Assembly (NCBI GenBank): GCA_016716665.1
Contig: JADJVH010000002.1
Coordinates: 248,001-312,000, forward strand
DNA: 64,000 bases
Direction: 5' to 3'
Source of the DNA: Candidatus Opimibacter iunctus
Lineage (GTDB): Bacteria > Bacteroidota > Bacteroidia > Chitinophagales > Saprospiraceae
The translations under genes were made by a program, and so were the position numbers. Below are positions 19,747-27,912 of this stretch, piece after piece (position 1 is the stretch's first letter; each line of letters begins with the position of its first letter). The notes below the pieces were generated by a model. The model saw only the letters and a program-made list of their open reading frames with translations, was not told where the DNA came from and searched no databases.

Positions 19747-22179
19747 GTGAAGAGCAGGAAAAAATATCTATGGCTAACCGCCATACCCTTACTGGTGTGG
19801 TGGTTTTGCCTGCCGGATCCGCTCTTTGATGCATCGTATAGTACAGTGCTGCTCGACCGGAATGGGCAGTTGATGGGAGCGCGTCTCGCAAAGGATGGGC
19901 AGTGGCGTTTTCCGGGTGAGGATCTTGAAGTGCCGGAGACTTTTGCAAAGGCTATTGTGGTGTTTGAGGACAAGCGGTTTTATGATCATTGGGGAGTTGA
20001 TGTCCTGGCCTTTGGGAGAGCGATGTGTGATAACCTCCAGGCAAGGTCTGTGGTGAGTGGTGGGAGTACGCTGACGATGCAGACCATGCGACTTGCGCGT
20101 GACAAGGATGTGAGATCGGTCTGGCAGAAGATGGTGGAGATGCTATGGGCGTGGAGGGCAGAAGTGAGGTATTCAAAAAAAGATATCCTTCGGATCTATG
20201 CAGCGCATGCGCCGTTTGGTGGCAATGTCGTAGGGCTGGGTGCCGCGAGCTGGAGATATTTCCATAAGACACCTGATCAGCTCTCGTGGGGAGAAGCTGC
20301 AACACTGGCTGTTTTGCCCAATGCTCCCGGGCTCATCCATCCGGGACGTAATCGTGATGCGCTGATGGAAAAACGCAACAGGTTGATCGCGCGTCTGGAG
20401 GAAGAGGGGATCATCGATGAGACAGAAGCTTCACTAGCCAAGGAAGAACCATTACCATTGGCACCGCATCCGTTGCCTGATATTGCTCCGCATGTCCTGG
20501 GGCATTATGTGGATGCAGAGATTACACTACACAGTACGATTGATATCGATCTGCAGCAACGTCTTGCAGAACTTGTGCAGCGGCATGCGGATATCCTCAG
20601 CCTCAATGGGGTCAACAATGCTGCATTGATGGTGATGGAGACAGCGAGTGGCGAGGTGAGGGCATATGTCGGTAATGTGAGCCATGAGCAGAAGGGACAT
20701 CAGAATGATGTGGACATTATCCAATCAGAGCGGAGTTCTGGAAGTATCCTCAAACCGTTCTTGTATTGTGCATCACTTGAAGAAGGCCTGATCACTCCCA
20801 AAGGAATACTTGAAGATATCCCTACCTATATCCGTGGCTATCAGCCGCTCAATTTTACGCAGGAATATATGGGCATGGTGCCTGCTGACCAGGCGCTGGC
20901 GATGAGCCTCAATGTACCGGCTGTGCGATTGTTGCAACAGTATGGCATCCTTCCTTTCAAGGAGAAATTGATCAAGGCCGGGATCACTACACTGCACTTC
21001 AGCCCTGAGCATTATGGACTGCCTTTGGTATTAGGTGGCGCGGAGGTGAAGCTCTGGGATATATGCGGGGCCTATGCGAGTATGGGGAGGGTGTTGGGGC
21101 ATGCATATAAGTATAATCATCAGTATGACAGAAATGACATTCATGCACCAGTTTTGTTCAAGGACGCAGAAGGGCAGAATACTTCGACTCCGCTCAGCAC
21201 AAGCGGCGGAAGGGCAGAACGGCAGAACGGAGGTTTGGTTAATCAGGCGCCGGTGTGGGATGTGGGGGCGATATGGCTGACGTTTGAAGCGATGAAGACA
21301 TTGCGGAGGCCTGATCAGGAGGGGCAGTGGGAGACATTTCACAGCAGCAGGCAGGTGGCGTGGAAGACGGGGACGAGCTTTGGATATCGTGATGCATGGG
21401 CAGTGGGCGTGACGCCAAAGTATACAATAGGTGTTTGGGTTGGAAATGCTGACGGTGAAGGGAGGCCCGGTGTGATAGGACTCCATGCGGCAGCACCGAT
21501 CATGTTTGATGTGTTGCGTATGCTCGATGATGATGGCACATGGTGGTCGCCACCTTATGATGCGCTCACACCGCGTCTTGTATGTGCAGAGAGTGGATGG
21601 ATGGCTACCTCATCATGCTTGCAGACGGATACAACATATCTGGTGAAGAGCGGACAGACGCCAGCGAGTTGTAAATATCACACCCAGGTGTACACGGATG
21701 CTATGCATCAATATCAATTCAATCCGTCCTGTATGCCCGCTGATGCTACACTCACGACCTTCTTTGTGATTCCTACGCTGGCAGAGACCTATTATAAGCG
21801 TTACAACCCATCATATCAAAGTGTACCACCGATGCATCCGGATTGCGTTGATGACCATCAATCCAACCAGGACCTCGCGATCATCTATCCAAGACCAGGC
21901 TCAAAGATTTATGTGCCTTACGAATGGGACAAGAAAAAATCAAGAGCTGTTTTTTCGGCAGTGCATCGATCAGATACAGCCCTCGTCTATTGGACACTGG
22001 ACAAGCACTATATCGGCAAGACAAAGGAATTTCACCAGATCGAAATTGACCCCAAACCTGGCAAGCATCAGTTGGTGTTGCAGGATGAGTATGGGTCGAT
22101 GGTGTCGACGACTTTTGAAGTACTCAGTGAGCAAGGTGCAAGGGGCAAGGAGCAGGGAGCAAGGGGCAGTAGGCAGTAA
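19747..22179 (+). CDS. pbpC: Penicillin-binding protein 1C
   Basis: Bifunctional class A-like PBP1C of 810 residues. A transmembrane anchor is at about residues 8-20. The GT51 glycosyltransferase domain has catalytic Glu74 in VFEDKRFYDHWG and SGGSTLTMQTMRLAR. The transpeptidase domain has SxxK in SGSILKPF, SLN in AMSLNVPAV and KTGTS. A BiPBP_C domain (AIIYPRPGSKIYVPY...) closes the protein. Pairing with the upstream alpha-2-macroglobulin gene is the conserved arrangement. Odd points: the best in-frame start is GTG 19747, inside an intergenic repeat copy. A repeat-derived insertion disrupts the transpeptidase region at about 21168-21232. The last ~17 residues (SEQGARGKEQGARGSRQ) are translated heptad repeat. 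Confidence 0.93.
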   Translation: MKSRKKYLWLTAIPLLVWWFCLPDPLFDASYSTVLLDRNGQLMGARLAKDGQWRFPGEDLEVPETFAKAIVVFEDKRFYDHWGVDVLAFGRAMCDNLQARSVVSGGSTLTMQTMRLARDKDVRSVWQKMVEMLWAWRAEVRYSKKDILRIYAAHAPFGGNVVGLGAASWRYFHKTPDQLSWGEAATLAVLPNAPGLIHPGRNRDALMEKRNRLIARLEEEGIIDETEASLAKEEPLPLAPHPLPDIAPHVLGHYVDAEITLHSTIDIDLQQRLAELVQRHADILSLNGVNNAALMVMETASGEVRAYVGNVSHEQKGHQNDVDIIQSERSSGSILKPFLYCASLEEGLITPKGILEDIPTYIRGYQPLNFTQEYMGMVPADQALAMSLNVPAVRLLQQYGILPFKEKLIKAGITTLHFSPEHYGLPLVLGGAEVKLWDICGAYASMGRVLGHAYKYNHQYDRNDIHAPVLFKDAEGQNTSTPLSTSGGRAERQNGGLVNQAPVWDVGAIWLTFEAMKTLRRPDQEGQWETFHSSRQVAWKTGTSFGYRDAWAVGVTPKYTIGVWVGNADGEGRPGVIGLHAAAPIMFDVLRMLDDDGTWWSPPYDALTPRLVCAESGWMATSSCLQTDTTYLVKSGQTPASCKYHTQVYTDAMHQYQFNPSCMPADATLTTFFVIPTLAETYYKRYNPSYQSVPPMHPDCVDDHQSNQDLAIIYPRPGSKIYVPYEWDKKKSRAVFSAVHRSDTALVYWTLDKHYIGKTKEFHQIEIDPKPGKHQLVLQDEYGSMVSTTFEVLSEQGARGKEQGARGSRQ
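21168..21232 (+). repeat. Repeat-derived in-frame insertion inside pbpC
   Basis: Within the transpeptidase domain, between ..APVLFKDAE and VNQAPVWD.., the DNA contains CTTCGACTCCGCTCAGCACA flanked by two GAAGGGCAGAA copies. The first phrase is the reverse of the intergenic unit CTGAGCGGAGCCGAAG seen at about 40045 and 46985. It encodes GQNTSTPLSTSGGRAERQNG in frame. Confidence 0.7.
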
Positions 22180-22377
22180 GCATTAATCTGTGATCTGTGA
22201 TCTGTGATCGCTGGAGTGTAAATCGTGTAACGAGAGTATTGAGTGGAAAGGGATTTAATTTGAAGGCGAAGCCTTCTCTAAAAAACTTTTCTGATAGCTG
22301 ATAGCTGGTAGCTGGTAGCTGATAGCTGATAGCTGATAGCTGACGGCGATAGACTTTTCACTCTTCATTTTTCACTT
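22180..22377. repeat. Heptad repeats after pbpC
   Basis: Two unrelated heptad arrays: GTGATCT (about 22187-22210) and GATAGCT/GGTAGCT (about 22292-22347, seven to eight units). The segment between them contains TTTGAAGGCGAAGCCTTC, a short palindrome. No gene seen. Confidence 0.8.
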
Positions 22378-22412
22378 AAAAAAAAGGTGCCTTCCCTTGC
22401 GAAAAGACACCT
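22378..22412 (-). terminator. Rho-independent terminator of the coaX/FadL-like operon
   Basis: On the minus strand a 9-bp stem (AGGTGTCTT with AAGGCACCT, one G-U pair) is followed by eight Ts, 34 nt after the stop codon at 22446. Confidence 0.8.
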
Positions 22413-22445
22413 CACTTTCATACTAATAAATCTTACCCTAAGGGC

Positions 22446-23780
22446 TTAGTCGTATTTGCCTTTGATAAACCAGGCATTGTCGTTAAAGATAAAGGCAATA
22501 TTGGCGCGGACAAAATTGTCGGTCAGGCGATCGCCGCCGGTGCGCTTGCCGATATCAAATCCAAGTTGCATCCATGAAATATTGCGCTGGATGATAAATG
22601 GAAAAGCAGCTCCAAACGTAAAGGCGGCTTCCTTGACTTGTGAATCTTCGATCACGCGTGGATCGTTCTTGGTATAGAAACCTGCACGGTATTCGACGCG
22701 TTTGAAATAGGATGTGATGGAGTTGGCATCAGGGATCCAGGCACCTCCGAAAGAAAACTTAGAGGCATCCTTCATTGTAGCTGGCCGTGCTTCATTTTCA
22801 TAGATGCTCCATTTACTGGCCTGGTAATCTACGCCTACCCTGAAATCACCGGCGTGACGATACATCACACCAAATCCCCATGGGCCTGGAATAATCCCTT
22901 TTCCTGAAGCATCTGTCACATAGACCGCAGTATCTACATCACTTGTCAGTGAATTGATAGAGAGCCTGGAGATATCTGATTTGGTATTGAAGTTGGTCTT
23001 GCCATTGACAAAAAATCCTGCAGAGAGCAGTTTGGAAGGCTTATCATCTTCACCTCTTGCGGCTTTCAGATCCAGCGGGAGTTCGTAGATCGCGCCAATC
23101 CGGTAGTTGAATCCTTTATAGGAAATCGTAGAATTGAAAGCATCGTTGAAGGCATTGCTGAGATCTGCGAAATACGTCTGGCTTTCGTACACCTGCTGGC
23201 CGCGGAGTATATTCAGGTTGATACCTGCAGAGAGATTCTTGTACTTGAAGCCATTACCCCACGTGATGTTGTACAACCCTCCATAACCCCTGAAATTACT
23301 TTGTACGGTACCTATCGAATCCACTTCGTCTACAATGCTCACATTGTAGCCAACCTGGCTGAACGGGCGTAGGGAGAAACTGGTGGCCCAGGAAAACTTG
23401 CTTTCCCGGCGCTCCAGGGCTTCGTTCAATGGGTTGATCAGCGGGATATTGAGGCTGAAATGATTGGTATTGCCATTCCAGATCGTTTGTTTTTCGTCGA
23501 TGCGGGTATAATTTGATCGCTTGACCATAAAACCCAACTGAAGGCTGGTGTATTGGAGGAAGCCAAGCGAAGCAGGGTTTTCGAGATTTGCTTCGAAAAA
23601 GTCGTGATAGATCGCTCCCAGACCGCCCATGGCATGGCTGCTGGGCATGTCACTGTCTACAAAATCCCCCAAACCGAACTGAGAAAAAGGTGAATTGTCC
23701 TTGGGTTGCGCCAGGGCAATACCTGTAACATTGACAATGATGATGCTGATTAACAGGTACTTAGTAATTGGTTTAAACAT
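22446..23780 (-). CDS. FadL/OmpP1-like outer-membrane protein
   Basis: Outer-membrane barrel protein of 444 residues with a signal peptide (..IIIVNVTGIALAQ). The mature start NSPFSQFGLGDFVDSDMPSSHAMGG resembles OmpP1/FadL-type hydrophobic-substrate channels, where the N-terminus plugs the pore. The next region is LENPASLGFLQYTSLQLG. Such genes commonly follow coaX in Bacteroidota, as here, with an 8-bp overlap. What it transports is not shown by the sequence. The C-terminus is ..FNDNAWFIKGKYD. Confidence 0.8.
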   Translation of the reverse strand: MFKPITKYLLISIIIVNVTGIALAQPKDNSPFSQFGLGDFVDSDMPSSHAMGGLGAIYHDFFEANLENPASLGFLQYTSLQLGFMVKRSNYTRIDEKQTIWNGNTNHFSLNIPLINPLNEALERRESKFSWATSFSLRPFSQVGYNVSIVDEVDSIGTVQSNFRGYGGLYNITWGNGFKYKNLSAGINLNILRGQQVYESQTYFADLSNAFNDAFNSTISYKGFNYRIGAIYELPLDLKAARGEDDKPSKLLSAGFFVNGKTNFNTKSDISRLSINSLTSDVDTAVYVTDASGKGIIPGPWGFGVMYRHAGDFRVGVDYQASKWSIYENEARPATMKDASKFSFGGAWIPDANSITSYFKRVEYRAGFYTKNDPRVIEDSQVKEAAFTFGAAFPFIIQRNISWMQLGFDIGKRTGGDRLTDNFVRANIAFIFNDNAWFIKGKYD

Positions 23781-24493
23781 TAAAGGATAAGATTTGGAAA
23801 AGGCCTTGTGTGACCAGTTCGGGTGTTACAAATATCTGATTTTCCAGCCTATCTGCCAAGAAGGCTGCATCTCCACCGGTCATAACGATCAAAACCTCTC
23901 CGAAAGCATCTCTGGAGCGCTGAAATATTCCTTCTATTTCCATGACCATCCCCAGGCAGGCGCCATTCTGCAGGGCATGGAGGGTAGAATCGCCAAAGGC
24001 AAGCTCTGGCCACGCGGGCGGAGCGAGAGGTAGCCGGGCTGTATATTCATGCATGGCCTGAAGCCGCATGTGGAGACCAGGGGCTATGTTGCCTCCCAGG
24101 TAGACTCCTGTACCCAGGATTACATCCATTGTCATGCAAGTACCCGCACTGATCACCAGGCAATTTTTTTCCAGGGTAGCGTGCCTTTGCGCCGCATGCT
24201 GCTGCTATCCTGTCACGGCCTAAAGTGCCGGGTGTGGTATATACGATTTGAATGGGTAGAGGAGTATCATTGCTCAATTCAATGTTTTTGCCCTTGAAGC
24301 CCAATGATGAAATTTCCCATTGTCTTTCTCCGCTAGTGGAGATGATCACATGTTGGGCAGGGCTTCGGCGTAGGAGTTCTTCAATCGGACCGATTCCATT
24401 GTCTTCAGTGATGATGTTATCTATGGCTTCACCGGCCGCGTTGAAAACTGCAGCTTTGGTGCGGGTGTTGCCTACATCAATACATAAAAACAT
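23773..24493 (-). CDS. coaX: Type III pantothenate kinase, one frameshift
   Basis: CoaX phosphorylates pantothenate with ATP, the first step of coenzyme A synthesis. The N-terminal phosphate-binding motif is FLCIDVGNTRTKAAVF, the middle has TPGTLGRDRIAAACGA (pantothenate/dimer motif), and the second half has VISAGTCMTMDVI and GGNIAPGLHMRLQAMHEYTARLP. The two halves are out of frame. Seven As at about 24162-24168 should be six, which gives ..YPGKNCLVISAGTC. This is a homopolymer indel in an essential gene, so probably a sequencing error. Full length would be about 240 residues. Confidence 0.9.
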
Positions 24494-24633
24494 TTAAATG
24501 AAAAATGAAAAGTGAAAAATGAAAAATGGTGAGTTGTGAGTGAGTGTGATCATGGCTCCCCCCTTTGAAGGGGTAGGGGGTGTGAGTGAAAAGTGAAGAG
24601 TGAAGAGTGAAGAGTTTGTATTTAATTTGAGTA
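24494..24633. repeat. Heptads and a CCCCC-palindrome copy
   Basis: GTGAAAAATGAAA-type units follow coaX's start on both sides of an imperfect CCCCCC-TTTGAA-GGGG palindrome (about 24555-24580). GTGAAGA heptads follow at about 24586-24615. Confidence 0.7.
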
Positions 24634-26163
24634 TTAATGTTTGAAATGCCGGAAGCCTGTGATGATCATCGCCATATCTACTTTATTGCAATAGTCGATG
24701 CTGTCCTGATCCTTGACGGAGCCGCCAGGGTGGATCACCGCGGTGATACCTGCTTCGTGGGCGATCTGGACGCAATCGGGGAATGGAAAGAAAGCCTCTG
24801 AAGCCATGACTGCGCCGTGAAGGTCCAGGCCGAATGAATTGGCTTTGAGGATGGCATGCCTTAGGGAATCTACTCTCGAAGTCTGTCCGCAACCCATGCC
24901 GAGGAGTTGTCCGTTCCTGACGAGGGCGATTCCATTAGACTTGAGATGCTTGACGCAGATATTTGCATAGAGCAAATCGTTCATTTCAGTCTTAGTGGGT
25001 TTGCGGTTGGTGGCTTCCTTGATGGTGGCCATATCCAGTGTCATGTGGTCCATATCCTGGACGATGTATCCATCGAGTATGCTCTTGACTTGTAGCGTAG
25101 CCTTCGGATAGGTATGGAGCTGGAGAAGGATCCTGTTTTTCTTTGCGCTCAATACTGCCAGTGCGCTATCTGAAAAAGACGGGGCGATCAGTACTTCATA
25201 GAAGAGTTCATCGATCTCACGCGCGGTGGCTTCGTCAATGGTCTTGTTGCAAATCAGCACACCTCCGAAAGCGGATAACGGATCTGCGGCCAGGGCATCC
25301 TTCCAGGCTTGCAGCACGGTAGGCCTTGTCGCAAGGCCACATGAATTGGTATGCTTGAGGATAGCGAATGTGGGCTCGCTGTTTTTAAATTCAGCCATCA
25401 GGGTCACTGCTGCATCCACATCCACCAGGTTGTTGTACGAGAGTTCCTTCCCGTTACGCTTGTAAAAATTTGTTTCGAGTTCGCCAAAGAAGATGGCCTC
25501 TTGGTGTGGGTTTTCGCCATAGCGAAGGGGCATACCTGAATGCACGGATATTTTCAAGCTCAGGTCTTCGCCATCCCTGTTGAAATATTCGTAGATGTGC
25601 TTGTCATAGTGTGATGATACCCTGAATGCACGTGTGGCAAAATGCTTTCGGTCTTCGAGTGAGCTTTGTGCTCCTTTCGTCTCGAGCATATATTTCAGGT
25701 TGCCGTAATCTTCCTGTGAAGGGACGATGATCACATCATGGAAATTTTTAGCAGCGGCGCGTATGAGCGAGATGCCGCCGATATCTATTTTTTCAATGAT
25801 CGTGGCTTCGTCATTGGTGGATTTGACGGTATCCTCAAACGGATAGAGGTCTACGATGACCAGGTCTATGGGTGGGATATCATATTGGGTGAGTTGGGCC
25901 AGGTGGTTTTCTTCGCGACGGGCCAGGATGCCTCCGAAGATCTTGGGATGCAGGGTCTTGACGCGGCCATCGAGGATCGAAGGGTAGCCTGTGAGGCTTT
26001 CTACGGTCTCGGCTTTGGCGCCCAGGGACTTGATGTATTCAAGGCTTCCACCGGTGCTGTACATGGTCACCTGGTGCTTGTCGAGAAGTCTGATGATGGT
26101 ATCGAGGCCCTCTTTGTGATATACAGATATGAGGGCATTGCGGATGGGCTTTGTGCCGGACAT
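24634..26163 (-). CDS. purH: Bifunctional AICAR transformylase / IMP cyclohydrolase
   Basis: PurH catalyses the last two steps of IMP synthesis. The N-terminal MGS-like cyclohydrolase domain has YSTGGSLEYIKSLG, GYPSILDGRVKTLHPKI and DLVIVDLYPFEDTV. The C-terminal AICARFT domain has LRYGENPHQEAIFF, the catalytic KHTNSCG motif, ADPLSAFGGVL and MASEAFFPFPDC. From ATG 26163 (MSGTKPIRNALISVY) it is 509 residues, the normal size. A longer in-frame reading upstream to 26244 would translate heptad repeats and lies before the -7 box, so it is rejected. Confidence 0.96.
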   Translation of the reverse strand: MSGTKPIRNALISVYHKEGLDTIIRLLDKHQVTMYSTGGSLEYIKSLGAKAETVESLTGYPSILDGRVKTLHPKIFGGILARREENHLAQLTQYDIPPIDLVIVDLYPFEDTVKSTNDEATIIEKIDIGGISLIRAAAKNFHDVIIVPSQEDYGNLKYMLETKGAQSSLEDRKHFATRAFRVSSHYDKHIYEYFNRDGEDLSLKISVHSGMPLRYGENPHQEAIFFGELETNFYKRNGKELSYNNLVDVDAAVTLMAEFKNSEPTFAILKHTNSCGLATRPTVLQAWKDALAADPLSAFGGVLICNKTIDEATAREIDELFYEVLIAPSFSDSALAVLSAKKNRILLQLHTYPKATLQVKSILDGYIVQDMDHMTLDMATIKEATNRKPTKTEMNDLLYANICVKHLKSNGIALVRNGQLLGMGCGQTSRVDSLRHAILKANSFGLDLHGAVMASEAFFPFPDCVQIAHEAGITAVIHPGGSVKDQDSIDYCNKVDMAMIITGFRHFKH

Positions 26164-26186
26164 GAGCGGGTAGGTTGGATATGGGG

Positions 26187-26194
26187 CAAAGGTA
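26187..26194 (-). promoter_or_regulatory. -7 box for purH
   Basis: TACCTTTG on the minus strand, 24 nt before ATG 26163. Confidence 0.5.
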
Positions 26195-26202
26195 AGAGAA
26201 AA

Positions 26203-26400
26203 AGCAAGGAGCAAGGAGCAAGGGGCAAGGGAGCGAAGGCTCAAAGGAGCAAGGGATCAAAGGAGCAAGGGAGCAAGGGAGCAAAGGATCAAAGGAGCAA
26301 AGGAGCAAGGGAGCAAAGGAGCGAAGGATCAAAGGATCAAAGGAGCAAGGGATCAAAGGAGCGAAGGATCAATGGAGCAAGGGAGTAAGGGAGCAAGGGG
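26203..26400. repeat. Long octad/heptad array GGAGCAAG / GGATCAAA
   Basis: About 25 units of GGAGCAAR or GGATCAAR (7-8 bp each) fill nearly all of the gap between purH and tdk. It starts as 7-mers and becomes 8-mers. This is the longest array in the window. It carries no start-codon-supported gene, although five frames are open through it. Confidence 0.95.
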
Positions 26401-26415
26401 CGGGGGCTTTTCGTC

Positions 26416-27012
26416 TCAGCCTTTAGGGGCTTTCAGCTTCAATATATTGCCTTCGTTGAAGCAATGGCGGCAGCGGGCTTCGTAGATATCTTTTTCGCCT
26501 AAGACGACGGTTTCAGCATCGGTGGTGAGCCGGTAAGTATGGGTGGCGAGATTGCCGCAATGATTGCAGATGGCGTGTAGCTTGGTGATATATTCGGCTA
26601 CGGCAAGGAGGTCGGGCATGGGGCCAAAAGGTCTGCCCCTGAAGTCCATATCGAGACCGACGACGATCACACGGTGGCCCCTGAGGGCGAGTTCTTCGCA
26701 GACTTCCCTGAGGGTTTCGTCAAAAAACTGGGCTTCATCGATACCGATGACATCGATATGGGCAGCGACCTCGAGGATTTCCTTTGGATGTTGGATGGCT
26801 GTTGAAGGGATCGAACGGGCGTCATGGCTGACGACTTCATCCTTGCTATACCGGGTATCGCGGGCAGGCTTATAGATCTCAACAGACTGTTCGGCAATGC
26901 GGACGCGCTTGAGCCTGCGGATCAGTTCTTCAGTCTTGCCGGAAAACATTGATCCGCAGATCACTTCAATCCAGCCCCTGCGTTGTGTGTTGAAAGATGG
27001 TTCGAGAAACAT
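26416..27012 (-). CDS. tdk: Thymidine kinase (type II)
   Basis: Salvage enzyme phosphorylating thymidine to dTMP. The P-loop GSMFSGKTEELIRRLKR, the DEAQFFD motif, the lasso segment FRGRPFGPMPDLLAVAEYITKLHAICNHCG and the zinc-binding cysteine pairs CNHCG and CRHCF are all present. I use ATG 27012 (MFLEPSFNTQRRG..); a GTG three codons upstream overlaps the -7 box and is unlikely to be transcribed as a start. Confidence 0.95.
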   Translation of the reverse strand: MFLEPSFNTQRRGWIEVICGSMFSGKTEELIRRLKRVRIAEQSVEIYKPARDTRYSKDEVVSHDARSIPSTAIQHPKEILEVAAHIDVIGIDEAQFFDETLREVCEELALRGHRVIVVGLDMDFRGRPFGPMPDLLAVAEYITKLHAICNHCGNLATHTYRLTTDAETVVLGEKDIYEARCRHCFNEGNILKLKAPKG

Positions 27013-27020
27013 GCCAAACA

Positions 27021-27028
27021 CAAAGATG
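27021..27028 (-). promoter_or_regulatory. Candidate -7 box for tdk
   Basis: CATCTTTG on the minus strand (one mismatch to TAnnTTTG), 8 nt before ATG 27012; implies a leaderless transcript. Confidence 0.4.
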
Positions 27029-27149
27029 CATTCTTCTGTTTACTCCATAGGCCCCCGGCAAGAATATTGTGGCATTCACACAATATTAACCGGGTTTGTA
27101 TCATATAAGAAGTCAGACTATACTAAATTGCATTACATAACATAGCTAT

Positions 27150-27911
27150 ATGGATCTTACTAAAGCACAGCGCCTTCTGGTTAAAATACAGGCATTTCTT
27201 GACAATGGAAACGGTAATGAAATCTCCAGGCTTGAAAGAGACCTGCTGAAATCATACATCGTTCAGCTATATGATGCCGTCTCTACAGAGGAAGCCACAC
27301 AGCAAGCTGAGAAGCAGAAACCGGCGGAAATACATGTTGCCAAATTCCAGAAAACAGAAGTGCCAGAACCGGTGATTGTGCCTGAAGTGCCAAAGCCCGA
27401 ACCGGAAAAGATAGTGGTGGCAGAGATCATCCCCCCTAAAGTGAAGGAGATCCCGCTCGAGATCAAAGTGCCGGTGGTAGAACCGTTCCATGTAGCCACT
27501 CCGCCGGAAATCAAGCCGATCCACATTCCAGTGGTGGAGAAAGTCGCAGAGGTCGTTGAAAAGCCATGGAGCGTGCCGGTGACAAGTGATACATCAGATG
27601 CATTGGCAAAATTATTTGAACAAGCTACTGCTGAAGAGGTATCTGTCCGCTTCAGTCATATACCGATTGACAATATCGAAGCGGCGCTCGGGCTCAACGA
27701 AAGGATCTTTACGCTCAACGATTTGTTTGGAGGCAACAGGGATTTATTTGAAACCACCTGTACCCAATTAAATAATCTCAGCTCATTTTCAGAGGCATCC
27801 AGGATATTGTTAAATGGACCTGCGCGGCAGTTTAAGTGGGCAGACCCGGAGAAGGTGAAGATGGCAGAGCATTTTATCCGGATCGTATCCCGGAGGTATC
27901 CAAAGGCTTAA
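27150..27911 (+). CDS. Hypothetical protein with Pro/Val-rich linker
   Basis: A 253-residue protein in three parts. Residues 1-48 form a helical N-terminal segment (AQRLLVKIQAFLD...LERDLLKSYIVQLYD). About 55-150 are a charged Pro/Val/Glu-rich linker (VPEPVIVPEVPKPEPEKIVV). About 160-253 are a conserved-looking C-terminal domain (LGLNERIFTLNDLFGGNRDLFE...QFKWADPEKVKMAEHFIRIV). That last pattern recurs in Bacteroidota hypothetical proteins of similar layout. No signal peptide is seen. It sits 1 bp upstream of the rhomboid gene and is surely cotranscribed. Function unknown. Confidence 0.8.
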   Translation: MDLTKAQRLLVKIQAFLDNGNGNEISRLERDLLKSYIVQLYDAVSTEEATQQAEKQKPAEIHVAKFQKTEVPEPVIVPEVPKPEPEKIVVAEIIPPKVKEIPLEIKVPVVEPFHVATPPEIKPIHIPVVEKVAEVVEKPWSVPVTSDTSDALAKLFEQATAEEVSVRFSHIPIDNIEAALGLNERIFTLNDLFGGNRDLFETTCTQLNNLSSFSEASRILLNGPARQFKWADPEKVKMAEHFIRIVSRRYPKA

Positions 27912-27912
27912 A

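Noticed and set aside
19494..19973. Minus-strand open frames through the heptad and palindrome repeats (peptides such as SLLLAPCS or HSSLFIQR)
   Set aside because: They are translations of low-complexity repeats open in several frames, with no family resemblance and an opposing real gene.
26039..26356. Minus-strand frame of about 100 codons in the GGAGCAAG array (..CSFDPLLPCSLAPL..)
   Set aside because: A 7-8 bp repeat without stops gives long frames by composition alone. It also overlaps the purH promoter.
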